Below are positions 34,331 to 43,064 of a stretch of 64,000 bases of DNA, piece after piece (within the stretch, counting starts at the first letter, position 1; each line of letters begins with the position of its first letter). The position numbers were made by a program, and so were the translations under genes. The stretch spans positions 25,924-89,923 of the forward strand of contig CALEPV010000079.1 of the NCBI GenBank assembly GCA_937910905.1, written 5' to 3'. This DNA comes from an uncultured Prevotellaceae bacterium (GTDB lineage Bacteria > Bacteroidota > Bacteroidia > Bacteroidales > Bacteroidaceae). The notes beneath the pieces are model-generated. The model had not been told where the DNA came from. It ran no database searches and saw only the letters and a list, made by a program, of their open reading frames with translations.

Positions 34331-35821
34331 CTATTCGCCTATACGGTATGGTCGGCGTCCATTGTCAGCAGGTGGTGTCTGTGGATTGTCAACAGGAGTG
34401 AAACGATAGCTTGGACGTGACGGTGTCTGCGATGGCGACGGCTCTGGAGTGGCCGTATTGTCTTGATTATCTGTTGCTTGCTGGCGTGATGGCCCAGGTG
34501 TGCTAGCGGGCTGAGTGCGGCGAGACGGTACTGCCTGTGCTGGTGCTGGCTGTGCTGCAGGCTCAAGGACTGCAACGACGCTGTCTGGCTCGTCTGCTGC
34601 CACTTCATCGAAATCATCCTCGTATGAGTTCTGGTCATCGTAGTACTCATCATCTGCTGATACATCGTCCCCCTCTGCATCAGCATCCTCATTGTCCATA
34701 TCTTCATCGTCTCCGTCAACTGCGTCCTCATTATCGATATCCTTATCATTGTCTGATGAACGATGCGACTCGCTAGAATTAGCAAAGTACTCCATATATG
34801 CCCATGTGCCACCGCCAGCAAATAGCACTACCATTAGGAATATCACAAGATACAGTATCAAATTGTTGCTGTTCTTGGAGGACGATGTTGCAGGCTTCGA
34901 TGTGGTATTGGTTGTGAAAGTATTGCTTGTGCTAAACGAGTCCCCAGTGCTGATAATCACATTCTTTGGCTCGTTCAATATCACATTCTTTGGTTCGTCA
35001 AGTATTACGTTCTTTGGTTCGTCTATAATGACATTCTTAGGCTCCTCTGACTCGGGCTTAGCTATTGGCTCTGGCTCCTGTACTGGTTCAGGCTCTGGTT
35101 CACGTACAAGCTCTTGCTCTGTTTCTGCTACCTGCATAAGAGCTTGCTCCTGCTCTGCAACCTCTTCCTCTGCTACAGGTGCTGCTACAGTTGTATATGC
35201 AGTTGGAGTGTACTCGTCTGTATCGCTCCACGTATACGATGGATCTGGATCATCAACAACAGCAACTGGCACAGCATCGTCCGCTGCAACTTTCGCTGAT
35301 ACTGCCTCCGCTACTGCGACTTCAGCTACAACAGCCTCCACTAGTGCTTCAACGGCTTCCGTTGGTACTTCAACCTCGACTGCTGTTTCCGCTGGTATTA
35401 CTTCTTCTGTTGGCACATCTTCCTCGCTCTCAGCTGCTACCACCGGTGCTTCGTCTAAGGACTGCAGTACAGATATTAGATTGTCGGGCGTAGCATGACG
35501 CAGGGAGGCATACTTGCCTTGTGCATCTGGGAGTGCAGTTCCATCGAGGTCCAGCACCACAGCGGGTATGTTGTGCAGAAGAGCTATATCAAGCTCTGTT
35601 GTTGCAAATTCCGACTTAACAAGCTCAGCAGACACGGCTACGACAAAAGCTGCACTATGAGCTATCATGCGCTCATCGCCGCCTGTCATCTGACTGCAAC
35701 GCTCCACACCGCGAGGATTAATGACTGTCTGAATCTGTGCATCTGAGCGCAGTTGACGCTTGATGCTGCCTATTGTGGCATAATCGTTGCGCGATAGGCT
35801 TATGTATACTTCTCCGTCCAT
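34331..35821 (-). CDS. TIR-like N-terminal domain on a single-pass membrane protein
   Basis: The protein is 496 residues. Residues 1-110 fit a TIR fold: VYISLSRNDY (strand A), VVAVSAELVKSEFATTELDIALLHNIPAVVLDLDG (strand D to E), with the Glu of TTEL at the usual TIR NADase glutamate position. A 200-residue acidic Val/Ala/Glu linker follows, then four 8-residue EPKNVI repeats (34949-35044), a Ser/Thr stretch and one membrane helix (ILYLVIFLMVVLFAGGGTW, about 323-341). The tail is very acidic, with Asp/Glu clusters followed by a Pro/Ser/Thr-rich end. The topology suggests TIR in the cytoplasm and acidic tail outside. I do not recognise a named family; TIR assignment is by pattern. Confidence 0.66.
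   Translation of the reverse strand: MDGEVYISLSRNDYATIGSIKRQLRSDAQIQTVINPRGVERCSQMTGGDERMIAHSAAFVVAVSAELVKSEFATTELDIALLHNIPAVVLDLDGTALPDAQGKYASLRHATPDNLISVLQSLDEAPVVAAESEEDVPTEEVIPAETAVEVEVPTEAVEALVEAVVAEVAVAEAVSAKVAADDAVPVAVVDDPDPSYTWSDTDEYTPTAYTTVAAPVAEEEVAEQEQALMQVAETEQELVREPEPEPVQEPEPIAKPESEEPKNVIIDEPKNVILDEPKNVILNEPKNVIISTGDSFSTSNTFTTNTTSKPATSSSKNSNNLILYLVIFLMVVLFAGGGTWAYMEYFANSSESHRSSDNDKDIDNEDAVDGDDEDMDNEDADAEGDDVSADDEYYDDQNSYEDDFDEVAADEPDSVVAVLEPAAQPAPAQAVPSRRTQPASTPGPSRQQATDNQDNTATPEPSPSQTPSRPSYRFTPVDNPQTPPADNGRRPYRIGE
34949..35044. repeat. Translated 24-bp tandem repeat in the TIR-like gene
   Basis: Four copies of a 24-base unit encode EPKNVIID, EPKNVILD, EPKNVILN and EPKNVIIS on the minus strand. 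Synonymous differences between copies show the repeat is not of the most recent origin. Confidence 0.9.
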
Positions 35822-35874
35822 TTGTAGTTGAAGTTTGATTGCTGAAAGATGAAGGTTCGCTGAAGGTTTATTGG

Positions 35875-38160
35875 TTATATGATTGTAAACTGAGCGAAGC
35901 GCAGCAGCAGCTGCTTGGTTCCCACATTATCAAAGCTCACAGTAGCCTTGGCGTCCATACCTGTTCCGCTCAGTGCCGTTACTGTACCGCGTCCGAAACG
36001 TGAATGCTGTATCTGCGTGCCGACTGTGAGTGTGCCTTGTGCTGTGCTGGTTTGGCTGACTTCTTGTTGTGGAGCTGAGTTGATACGTACACGTGGCTTG
36101 GCAAAAGCACTCTCGCGTGCAGCGTAAGTAGCTGCTCCGATGCTCTGCCTGAAGCTCATCTGCCAAGGTGCCACAGGCGGCGGTACGCCCTCACCACCTT
36201 TATTACGTTGCACGTACTGCGAATCCAGCTCATGCAGGAAACGCGATGGGCTGTTGAACTGCGGGCGACCATAGAGATAGCGGTTTATGGCATAGCTCAG
36301 ATAGCATTGTTCCTTTGCTCTGGTGATGGCCACGTAGAACAGTCGCCGCTCCTCTTCCAGCTCGCGTGGAGTATCGGCCAGAGGGTTAGGGAACAGGTTC
36401 TCCTCCATGCCCACGATAAATACTACACGAAACTCAAGTCCCTTGGCAGCATGTATGGTCATCAGCGATAGCTTCTCGTTGTCGGAAGTGCCGCGCTCAT
36501 CAACATCGCTTAACAGCGATACCTCCTGTAGGTAGTGGGTCAGTCCTATACGGACGCTCCCCTCCTCCTGCATGCGTTCATCCACGAACTGCTGCATACT
36601 GCTGAGCAGTTCCTGCAGATTCTCCTGTCGCACCAAGTCCTCTGGGTCGCGCGATGAGAACACATCCTGCACCACTCCACTCTCCTTGGCTATCTGCTCG
36701 CCCAGTGTGGCAGCATCTGTGTTGTCGATCCTCAAGTGGAATGACGATATCAGCTGTGCGAAGGCATCGAGCTTGGCCTGGATGCCTCTGTTGATGTCAC
36801 AGCCGTACGTCAGCGGTTGCTGTATGACTGTCCATAGGCTCACAGATGCAGCATTGGCGGCATCGACCAGCCGCTGTATGGTGGTCTGTCCTATGCCTCG
36901 CGCCGGATAGTTGATGACGCGACGCAGAGCTTCTTCGTCGTTGGGATTGACCGCCAGACGGAAGTAGGCAATTGTGTCCTTGATTTCCTTATGCTGATAG
37001 AAGGCCAGTCCACCATATATGCGATAAGGCATACCACGCTTGCGCAGAGCTTCCTCCAGCTGACGGCTTTGGGCGTTGGTCCTATAGAGTATGGCCATCT
37101 CGCTCCACTCTATATGATCCACGTGGTGCAGCTGCTCGATGCGCTTGGTCACGCTCTGTGCCTCCACTAGGTCGCTGGCAGCCTCAAAGATGCTTATGGG
37201 CCTACCTTGCTCCTTCTCTGAGAACACAGCCTTGGGTATCTGTCCCGTGTTGTGCTTGATAAGACTGTTTGCTGCGCCTACGATGTTGCGCGTAGAGCGG
37301 TAGTTCTGTTCCAGTTTGAACAGCTTGGCACCTGTGTACAGCTTGCTGAAGGTCAAGATATTGTCAATGTTGGCACCTCGGAAGCTGTATATGCTCTGCG
37401 CATCATCGCCCACCACACATACGCGCTTGTGCTCCTGTGTCAGCTGCCATACTATGGCATGCTGGGCGTAGTTGGTGTCTTGATACTCATCCACCAGCAC
37501 GTAGGCGAACTGCTGCCGGTAGCGCTCCAGCACTTCGGGCTTATGCTGGAACAATGTGAATGTATAGAGCAGCAGGTCGTCAAAGTCCATCACGTCCGAC
37601 TGTCGGCAACGCATGAAGTATCGCTCATATATCCGTCCAGTGAGCGGTATGCGGTTGTAGCTGTCGCTGCGCTGGCAGTCGGCATCGGCAAGGTAAGCTG
37701 CAGGGAACTGCAGCCTGTTCTTCGCTGCCGAGATACGGTTATGCACCATCGACGGCTTATAAACCTTGTCGTCAAGGTTCATCTCACGTATTATTGTCTT
37801 TATGAGACTCTTGCTGTCGGCACTGTCGTATATGGTGAAGTTCGACGAGAAGCCCAGATGACCGCTCTCAGTGTGCAGTATTCTGGCAAAGATGCTATGG
37901 AATGTCCCCATCCACAGTCGTTGCGACTGCGCAATTCCAACCTGCTTGGCTATACGGTTCTTCATCTCGGTGGCGGCCTTGTTGGTAAAGGTCAGCGCCA
38001 GGATGTTCCACGGTGCCATGCCTCTGCTGATGAGGTATGCGATTTTATATGTCAGCACACGTGTCTTGCCGGAGCCTGCACCAGCAATGACCAGCGAGGG
38101 ACCATCGCAGTACTCCACAGCTGCACGTTGTGCGTCGTTCAACTCGTTTAGATTAAGCAT
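35875..38160 (-). CDS. ATP-dependent DNA helicase, PcrA/UvrD type
   Basis: This 761-residue SF1A helicase has Walker A SLVIAGAGSGKTRVL and FTNKAATEMK. Walker B is VLVDEYQDTN, with VVGDDAQSIYSFRGA, QNYRSTRNIV and LSLMTIHAAKGLEF for the later motifs. The C-terminal tail QIQHSRFGRGTVTAL with its following strand-rich end is the PcrA tudor-like segment that binds RNA polymerase. PcrA/UvrD unwinds DNA with 3'-5' polarity in repair and conflict resolution. It lies between the small membrane protein gene and the TIR-like gene, all in one direction. Confidence 0.94.
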   Translation of the reverse strand: MLNLNELNDAQRAAVEYCDGPSLVIAGAGSGKTRVLTYKIAYLISRGMAPWNILALTFTNKAATEMKNRIAKQVGIAQSQRLWMGTFHSIFARILHTESGHLGFSSNFTIYDSADSKSLIKTIIREMNLDDKVYKPSMVHNRISAAKNRLQFPAAYLADADCQRSDSYNRIPLTGRIYERYFMRCRQSDVMDFDDLLLYTFTLFQHKPEVLERYRQQFAYVLVDEYQDTNYAQHAIVWQLTQEHKRVCVVGDDAQSIYSFRGANIDNILTFSKLYTGAKLFKLEQNYRSTRNIVGAANSLIKHNTGQIPKAVFSEKEQGRPISIFEAASDLVEAQSVTKRIEQLHHVDHIEWSEMAILYRTNAQSRQLEEALRKRGMPYRIYGGLAFYQHKEIKDTIAYFRLAVNPNDEEALRRVINYPARGIGQTTIQRLVDAANAASVSLWTVIQQPLTYGCDINRGIQAKLDAFAQLISSFHLRIDNTDAATLGEQIAKESGVVQDVFSSRDPEDLVRQENLQELLSSMQQFVDERMQEEGSVRIGLTHYLQEVSLLSDVDERGTSDNEKLSLMTIHAAKGLEFRVVFIVGMEENLFPNPLADTPRELEEERRLFYVAITRAKEQCYLSYAINRYLYGRPQFNSPSRFLHELDSQYVQRNKGGEGVPPPVAPWQMSFRQSIGAATYAARESAFAKPRVRINSAPQQEVSQTSTAQGTLTVGTQIQHSRFGRGTVTALSGTGMDAKATVSFDNVGTKQLLLRFAQFTII

Positions 38161-38172
38161 AAGCTCTATACC

Positions 38173-38763
38173 TTATATAATATATGCCAGCAAATGATAC
38201 AATTGTTCGCCCATGAGCCATACCACCACCCACGCAGCGTAGCGCTGCAGTCCTGCAGAAAACAGATTTGCGCAGGCCTCCCACGACCGCAGATAGCCTG
38301 ACAGCAATCCGTAGAGCATGGAGCCCGCAAGCACTATAAGCGCTATGGCAAACACGATGCCTATGAGGAATGGTGACGACAGCAACTGCCCTGTGATGCT
38401 CTGCAGCGGCGCTTCCGGTCGCATGACCAGCAGATAAAGCGGCATCAGCATTGCCAGCTCACTCATCCCAGCCACAGCCAGAGACCACAGATGCCGCCTG
38501 CACATATTCAAGCCGCAGTTCTGCAATGCTCCAACAGCCATCAGCAACGCTGCAACTGTTACAGCGTCACGCAGCAACCACGCCGATGTCCACCAGCGGA
38601 ACATCCACCTGATGCCCTCCTCCGAGAGCAGGTTGCCGTTGTCGTAACCCAATACAGATGCAGCCCACGAGCCAAACACCGAAGCAACGATGGCAATAGC
38701 CAGCAGAGCTATGGCCACCGAACTGGCTCGCGTATTGCTATGTTGTGGTGAAGTCTTATTCAT
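38173..38763 (-). CDS. Four-to-five-helix membrane protein, weakly AbgT-like
   Basis: This protein of 196 residues has several hydrophobic segments (VAIALLAIAIVASVFGSW, LRDAVTVAALLMAVGAL, GMSELAMLMPLYLLVM, LIGIVFAIALIVLAGSML and a C-terminal one). The LLSEEGIRWMFRWW motif is reminiscent of a segment in AbgT-type aminobenzoyl-glutamate transporters, but the protein is less than half their length. It overlaps the response regulator gene by eight bases, so the two are translated together. Function is uncertain. Confidence 0.6.
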   Translation of the reverse strand: MNKTSPQHSNTRASSVAIALLAIAIVASVFGSWAASVLGYDNGNLLSEEGIRWMFRWWTSAWLLRDAVTVAALLMAVGALQNCGLNMCRRHLWSLAVAGMSELAMLMPLYLLVMRPEAPLQSITGQLLSSPFLIGIVFAIALIVLAGSMLYGLLSGYLRSWEACANLFSAGLQRYAAWVVVWLMGEQLYHLLAYII

Positions 38764-39478
38764 CGTCAGCCTCCAGATGGTCGAGATCTATGATGCGCAG
38801 CTGCAGGGCTCGCACTACCAGTCGTGTGGCATTCACCCCTGAACGGTCGCCCTTAGGGAACAGTCTGTTGATGAGGTCGGCCTGACGCTTCTCCAAGCTC
38901 TTCACACCGAATGGCATCCCCTTTAGGTTGGATATCATATCCTTGGTGTAGCCCAGCGCGAGGTGACGCAGAAAGCGCTCATCGTACTCGTCTATGTCGT
39001 AGTTGATGACGGCATTGGTGCGATGGCTCTCGCTGACCACGCTCCGTTTGAAGCGTGCCACAATCTTCTCCAGTATCGGCTCGTTGAACACCAGATGCCT
39101 GCCGTCCATGACGAGTCTCACGTCGTTGCGCGTCAGCAGTTCGCCTGTCTTCAGTATGATGCCGTCGGCTCCAGCCTGAAGCACATCCACCCACAGCCTC
39201 TCATTGAGTATCTCACCTGTGAAGATCAGCACCTTGAGCTTGGGGTATCGTGTGCGCAACTGGCGGCAGATGTCCACGCCAACAGTTGTTGAGCCTCCCA
39301 GTCCGAGGTCCAGCAGTACCAGGTCGGGCATCTGTTCGCGCATCAGAGCCCACAGCTGTCCTTCGTTCATCGCCGTTCCTATGACCTCGGCTTCAGGTAT
39401 CTCGCTGTGGAATATCTCCTCTGTTCCTTTCAGTTCCAGCTTTACGTCCTCAACGATTATTACTTTGAATGCTTGCAT
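38756..39478 (-). CDS. Response regulator with LuxR-like output domain
   Basis: The predicted protein is 240 residues. The receiver domain (about 5-125) has IIVEDVK, the phospho-acceptor Asp in LVLLDLGLGG, Thr in LIFTGE and Lys in GIILKTGEL. The output region (about 165-235) has LRHLALGYTKDMISNLKGMPFGVKSLEKRQADLINRLF, which resembles a LuxR-like helix-turn-helix with a Bacteroidetes-specific spacer. It lies 48 bases downstream of the double sensor kinase and is its likely partner. It may bind the palindromes at 44409-44466. Confidence 0.85.
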   Translation of the reverse strand: MQAFKVIIVEDVKLELKGTEEIFHSEIPEAEVIGTAMNEGQLWALMREQMPDLVLLDLGLGGSTTVGVDICRQLRTRYPKLKVLIFTGEILNERLWVDVLQAGADGIILKTGELLTRNDVRLVMDGRHLVFNEPILEKIVARFKRSVVSESHRTNAVINYDIDEYDERFLRHLALGYTKDMISNLKGMPFGVKSLEKRQADLINRLFPKGDRSGVNATRLVVRALQLRIIDLDHLEADDE

Positions 39479-39526
39479 GATATAGTATGGTTAGTTGTTT
39501 GTATTCGGTTGATTCTGTATGTCGTA

Positions 39527-42500
39527 CTATTGTATGAGCGGCAATGTCCACCATATCAGCAGCGTGCCGTCCTGCGGCTCGGCATCAATGCGACAACCCG
39601 GATGGCCCAGATAGGTGTCGTGTTCTCGCACCACCTGCTTGGCCAGCAGATACAGCGTGCCGTCGGCATGTGGGGCAAACAGGTCTATAGCTGACGCCTC
39701 GTCCATTGCGGTCGATGTGATATGCAGCTCGAATCGGGCAAAACGGCGGTCGTCTGTTATGCCGCATGACAGCGTCCACTCTGCTGTCGGCGTCGCAGCT
39801 GTGAGGTTAGCATCTATCAGCGCATCTGCGAGCAGCTCCAAAGCCTGGCCATCGCCACGGAACTCGGCATCTTGCAGCATGTCGCTGGTAGTGAGCGTAA
39901 CGTCAGCGTTCTGCTTCTGTGCACGCGCCTTGACATGACGGACTGCGTGTTCCAGCAGCGACTGTGCCGTGAGGCGCTGACGGTGGAAGTTGACAGCTGC
40001 CGACTGCTCTGCAGCCTGTGCACACAGTATTGAGTACACCTCACGATAGTAGCTCACCGTCTCAGCCATTGGCTCCAGCTGCTGCCGCTGCACCAGCCGC
40101 CTGATGCGCGAAGGATAGTACATAGTTTCGTGCTTAATGGTGGACAGACAGTTGTCCAGTATCTGGTTCTGCACGTGCAGGCGGCTCTCCTCGTACAGGC
40201 TCCGCTGATGCTCGTCCGACAGCAGCTCCAGCTGCAGGCGCTGTGTCTCGCTGCGCTTGGCTTCCAGCTGCAGCATCTGGTCGTAGTGACGGCGTCTGAG
40301 CGCCATCACGTTCTTGCGGAACATGAGCAACGGACGGTAGTAGAAGAAGTATGTGGCCAGCAGCGCCGTCATTGCCATGAGCACAATCAGCACCATAGCT
40401 ATGCGCTGGTTGGTATGCGACCTCTGCATCTGAACGCCGAATGTCTCGATTGTGGCATCGCGGTGATACCATCTGTAGAGCCGCGTATAGGCGGCGTTGT
40501 TGTCCTTGTACAGCTGCCAGTCGTGCAGCACTAGTGCTGCCACAGCTATCTCATTGCGCAGCCCCAGTATCAGGCCATAGTCCATTTCGCAGCCCTTCAT
40601 GGCCCACTCGTACTCAGCTGTCAGCACCATCGACATCACAGCATACGGCTTTGCAGCCAGCGTCATGCTTGTTGTGTCGTTGCTGTACAGCTTTGAGTGC
40701 AGCTGGTTGAGCACCGCGATTGCAGAGTCTGCGTGTATTAGGCCCTCTGCGTAGCGACCACTGACATTGCAGTAGTACAGGGCTTCAGCGTGTCGTACGC
40801 TGGCATCTCTCAACTGCTGCTCTGTCTGTGCTCTTGCGGGCAGCATCATCAGGGCTGCAACAATAGCGGTCAGCACACGCGGCAACCTGAAGAAGAAGCG
40901 ACTGCCCTGCCCCACTTGGCTCTCCACGCCAAACGTACATACGCCGAACAGCTGGTTGGTCTTCCGGTACTTCTCAATGATGCCCTTGCAGTTCATCAGT
41001 CCGAAGCCGAAGCCGCGACCCTCGCCGTCGGGCTGCTCGCTGTCGGGCGACAGGTTGGGGCTGAACACCTTCTGCCCCATGATGGTATCTACCGTCGATT
41101 GGTCCATGCCCTGCCCTGTGTCCGATACCGACAGCTCCACGTACTGACTGCCACTGCTCTCGCCAGCTGTGGCAGTCACGCTGACCGTGCCGCCTACAGG
41201 CGTGAACTTGCGTGCATTCTCGGCCAGGGTGTTGAGCATGAACAGCGTCAATGCCCTGTCAGCCTTCACGCTGAGGTCGGTAGGCTCCACGTGCAGCGTC
41301 AGCTGCTTCTGGTCGTAGGCGTGCCGTGCCTTGCGCAGCGCTTCGAACAGCGGTGCGATGTCGAATGTGTTCAGCTGCAGGCTCAGCTGGCCCTGCTCCA
41401 TGCGTATCCAGTCGGTCAGTATGGCGTTGCACTCATTGATGCGTTCCACCAGCTGGTCTATGTAGTTCAGGCTTTCTTCGTCCATAGAGCCTTTGCGCTG
41501 CATACGCTGCACTTCGTGCGTTATTCTGTCCAGCAGGGGCACCATACTGTTCACCAGCTGCAGCTTGGCGTGCTTCTCTATGTTCTGCCGCTTGCTGCGC
41601 TCTATGCGTAACAGCGTGGCCTGCTGCTGCTCCACCAGTTCCTCCTGCTCTTCCTCTATGGTGCTCTGCAGGGCCTGTGCCCGCCGCAGCATGGTCTGGG
41701 CTGACTGCCTCAGCCGCCGCGACTGCCTCCGTACCTGCTTGCGCCATACCCTGAAGAGCACCCACACCAGCAGCGCAACGACTATAGCCGTCAGCACCAA
41801 TGCCACAAGGCGGTACTTCAGGTCGCGGCTCTCGGCTCGCAGCTCTTCTACTCTCACCTCTGGTTCCATGTCGCGCTGGGTCAGCTCCAGCAAGTCAAGG
41901 TAGGCATTGCGATAGTTGTCGCTCTCCTCCTTGTTGCCCACTGCGCTGTAGGCCAGCGACAGCAGCTGGCTGACACCTGCCACATACTCCGGCACCGACT
42001 CCACGTAGTCGAGACCTTCCTGATAGCAGTCTATGGCGTAGTCGTAGTCGCCTTTGGCAAAGCAGAGTTCGCCTATGGTACGCAGCACGCAGGCCGACTG
42101 GAAGCGGTCGTCGTAGCTCACGAATACACCCAGCGCATCGAAGGCCATCTGCATAGCCACATCGTCGCCATCGAACAGCGTGGTAAGGTAATCGGCAGCA
42201 TCGGGGAAGCGATCGTAGATCACATCCACCTTGGCAGAATCGACAAACATCGTGGAAAGCGACTGCAGCGCGTTGGCATAGAAGAACTGGTAGCCCTGCG
42301 TCTTGGCCAGCGTGAAGCACTTGAACAGCTGTTCGAACTCATAGGCCGTAACCTTATCTATATCAGTCCGTTCACTCAGTCCGCCCGACCCGCGCATGTA
42401 CGCATAGTAGAGCCACGCCGTGGTGTCCACATTCAGCTGGCAGTAGGGCTCTGCTGCACGTATCTCTTCGACCGAGCGTGCCAACTGGTCGAGGTAGTAG

Positions 42501-43051
42501 AAGTAGGTGGATGATACGATATGATAGTCGGCCCGTGCCCTGTTGTACACGTGCTGCTGATGCTCGGTGAGCACGTCGGTTTCCTCTGCTATGCGCTGTA
42601 TGTGCTTGCGTGCATCGCTGCGATGCACGAAGAAAGCGCGGTTGTCGCCCACGCGCTGTGCTACTCGCATCTGCGTGATATCGGCCACGAGCCGTTCCAC
42701 CTGATTGCTGGTCATGGCTCGCGCCTCTGCCGTCAGCTCCATAGCCCTGTCGTATTCCAGCTGCTGCAAGCTGTGTAGCGCCAGCAGGTTCAGGGCCTCA
42801 GCCTCGCGGTCGGCATCGCCGCAGCCCTTTGCCATCCGATGCATCTGCTGCGCATTGGCCAGCAGGGTGTCTATGTTGCGGTACTGCCAAGCCAGAGCGT
42901 GGTCGGCTATGGAGTCGAGCGTAGCACTCATCGTGTCGGTGTAGCCCGATGTGCAGGCGGTTAATACGACAAGAAGAACAAAGCCGGCCCACCCCAATCC
43001 CCATCCTATGGAGGGGAGAACAATACCGTATGGTGGGATGCTTCGCTTCAT
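39527..43051 (-). CDS. Tandem two-module sensor histidine kinase (DUF5112/DUF5113 type)
   Basis: The predicted protein is 1174 residues. Module 1: lipoprotein-like signal (VLLVVLTACTS), helical TPR-like periplasmic domain (40-405), membrane helix (about 417-435) and coiled coil. Then come the H-box LDRITHEVQRM (His near 512), N-box TLAENARKF (near 613), G1 VSDTGQGM and G2 GRGFGFGLMNCKG. Module 2 follows in the same chain: a second signal-like segment (ILTAIVAALMMLPARA type, near 727), helical domain, membrane helix (IAMVLIVLMAMTALLATYFFYY, near 894). It ends with another H-box, STIKHETMYYPSRI (His near 975), and an ATPase-like region lacking clear N and G boxes. Resembles Prevotella DUF5112/DUF5113 kinases. 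The ATPase of module 1 may phosphorylate both. Confidence 0.8.
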   Translation of the reverse strand: MKRSIPPYGIVLPSIGWGLGWAGFVLLVVLTACTSGYTDTMSATLDSIADHALAWQYRNIDTLLANAQQMHRMAKGCGDADREAEALNLLALHSLQQLEYDRAMELTAEARAMTSNQVERLVADITQMRVAQRVGDNRAFFVHRSDARKHIQRIAEETDVLTEHQQHVYNRARADYHIVSSTYFYYLDQLARSVEEIRAAEPYCQLNVDTTAWLYYAYMRGSGGLSERTDIDKVTAYEFEQLFKCFTLAKTQGYQFFYANALQSLSTMFVDSAKVDVIYDRFPDAADYLTTLFDGDDVAMQMAFDALGVFVSYDDRFQSACVLRTIGELCFAKGDYDYAIDCYQEGLDYVESVPEYVAGVSQLLSLAYSAVGNKEESDNYRNAYLDLLELTQRDMEPEVRVEELRAESRDLKYRLVALVLTAIVVALLVWVLFRVWRKQVRRQSRRLRQSAQTMLRRAQALQSTIEEEQEELVEQQQATLLRIERSKRQNIEKHAKLQLVNSMVPLLDRITHEVQRMQRKGSMDEESLNYIDQLVERINECNAILTDWIRMEQGQLSLQLNTFDIAPLFEALRKARHAYDQKQLTLHVEPTDLSVKADRALTLFMLNTLAENARKFTPVGGTVSVTATAGESSGSQYVELSVSDTGQGMDQSTVDTIMGQKVFSPNLSPDSEQPDGEGRGFGFGLMNCKGIIEKYRKTNQLFGVCTFGVESQVGQGSRFFFRLPRVLTAIVAALMMLPARAQTEQQLRDASVRHAEALYYCNVSGRYAEGLIHADSAIAVLNQLHSKLYSNDTTSMTLAAKPYAVMSMVLTAEYEWAMKGCEMDYGLILGLRNEIAVAALVLHDWQLYKDNNAAYTRLYRWYHRDATIETFGVQMQRSHTNQRIAMVLIVLMAMTALLATYFFYYRPLLMFRKNVMALRRRHYDQMLQLEAKRSETQRLQLELLSDEHQRSLYEESRLHVQNQILDNCLSTIKHETMYYPSRIRRLVQRQQLEPMAETVSYYREVYSILCAQAAEQSAAVNFHRQRLTAQSLLEHAVRHVKARAQKQNADVTLTTSDMLQDAEFRGDGQALELLADALIDANLTAATPTAEWTLSCGITDDRRFARFELHITSTAMDEASAIDLFAPHADGTLYLLAKQVVREHDTYLGHPGCRIDAEPQDGTLLIWWTLPLIQ
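42986..43044. repeat. Intergenic-type hairpin repeat that encodes the kinase signal peptide
   Basis: CCCCATCC-TAT-GGAGGGG-like and ACCGTATGGT-like hairpins, with CCCACCCC at one end and GGTGGG at the other, are the kind of GC-rich repeat found between genes in this window. Here the minus strand of it is translated as the first residues of the sensor kinase (SIPPYGIVLPSIGWGLG). Confidence 0.6.
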
Positions 43052-43064
43052 TATTTATCTTGAT

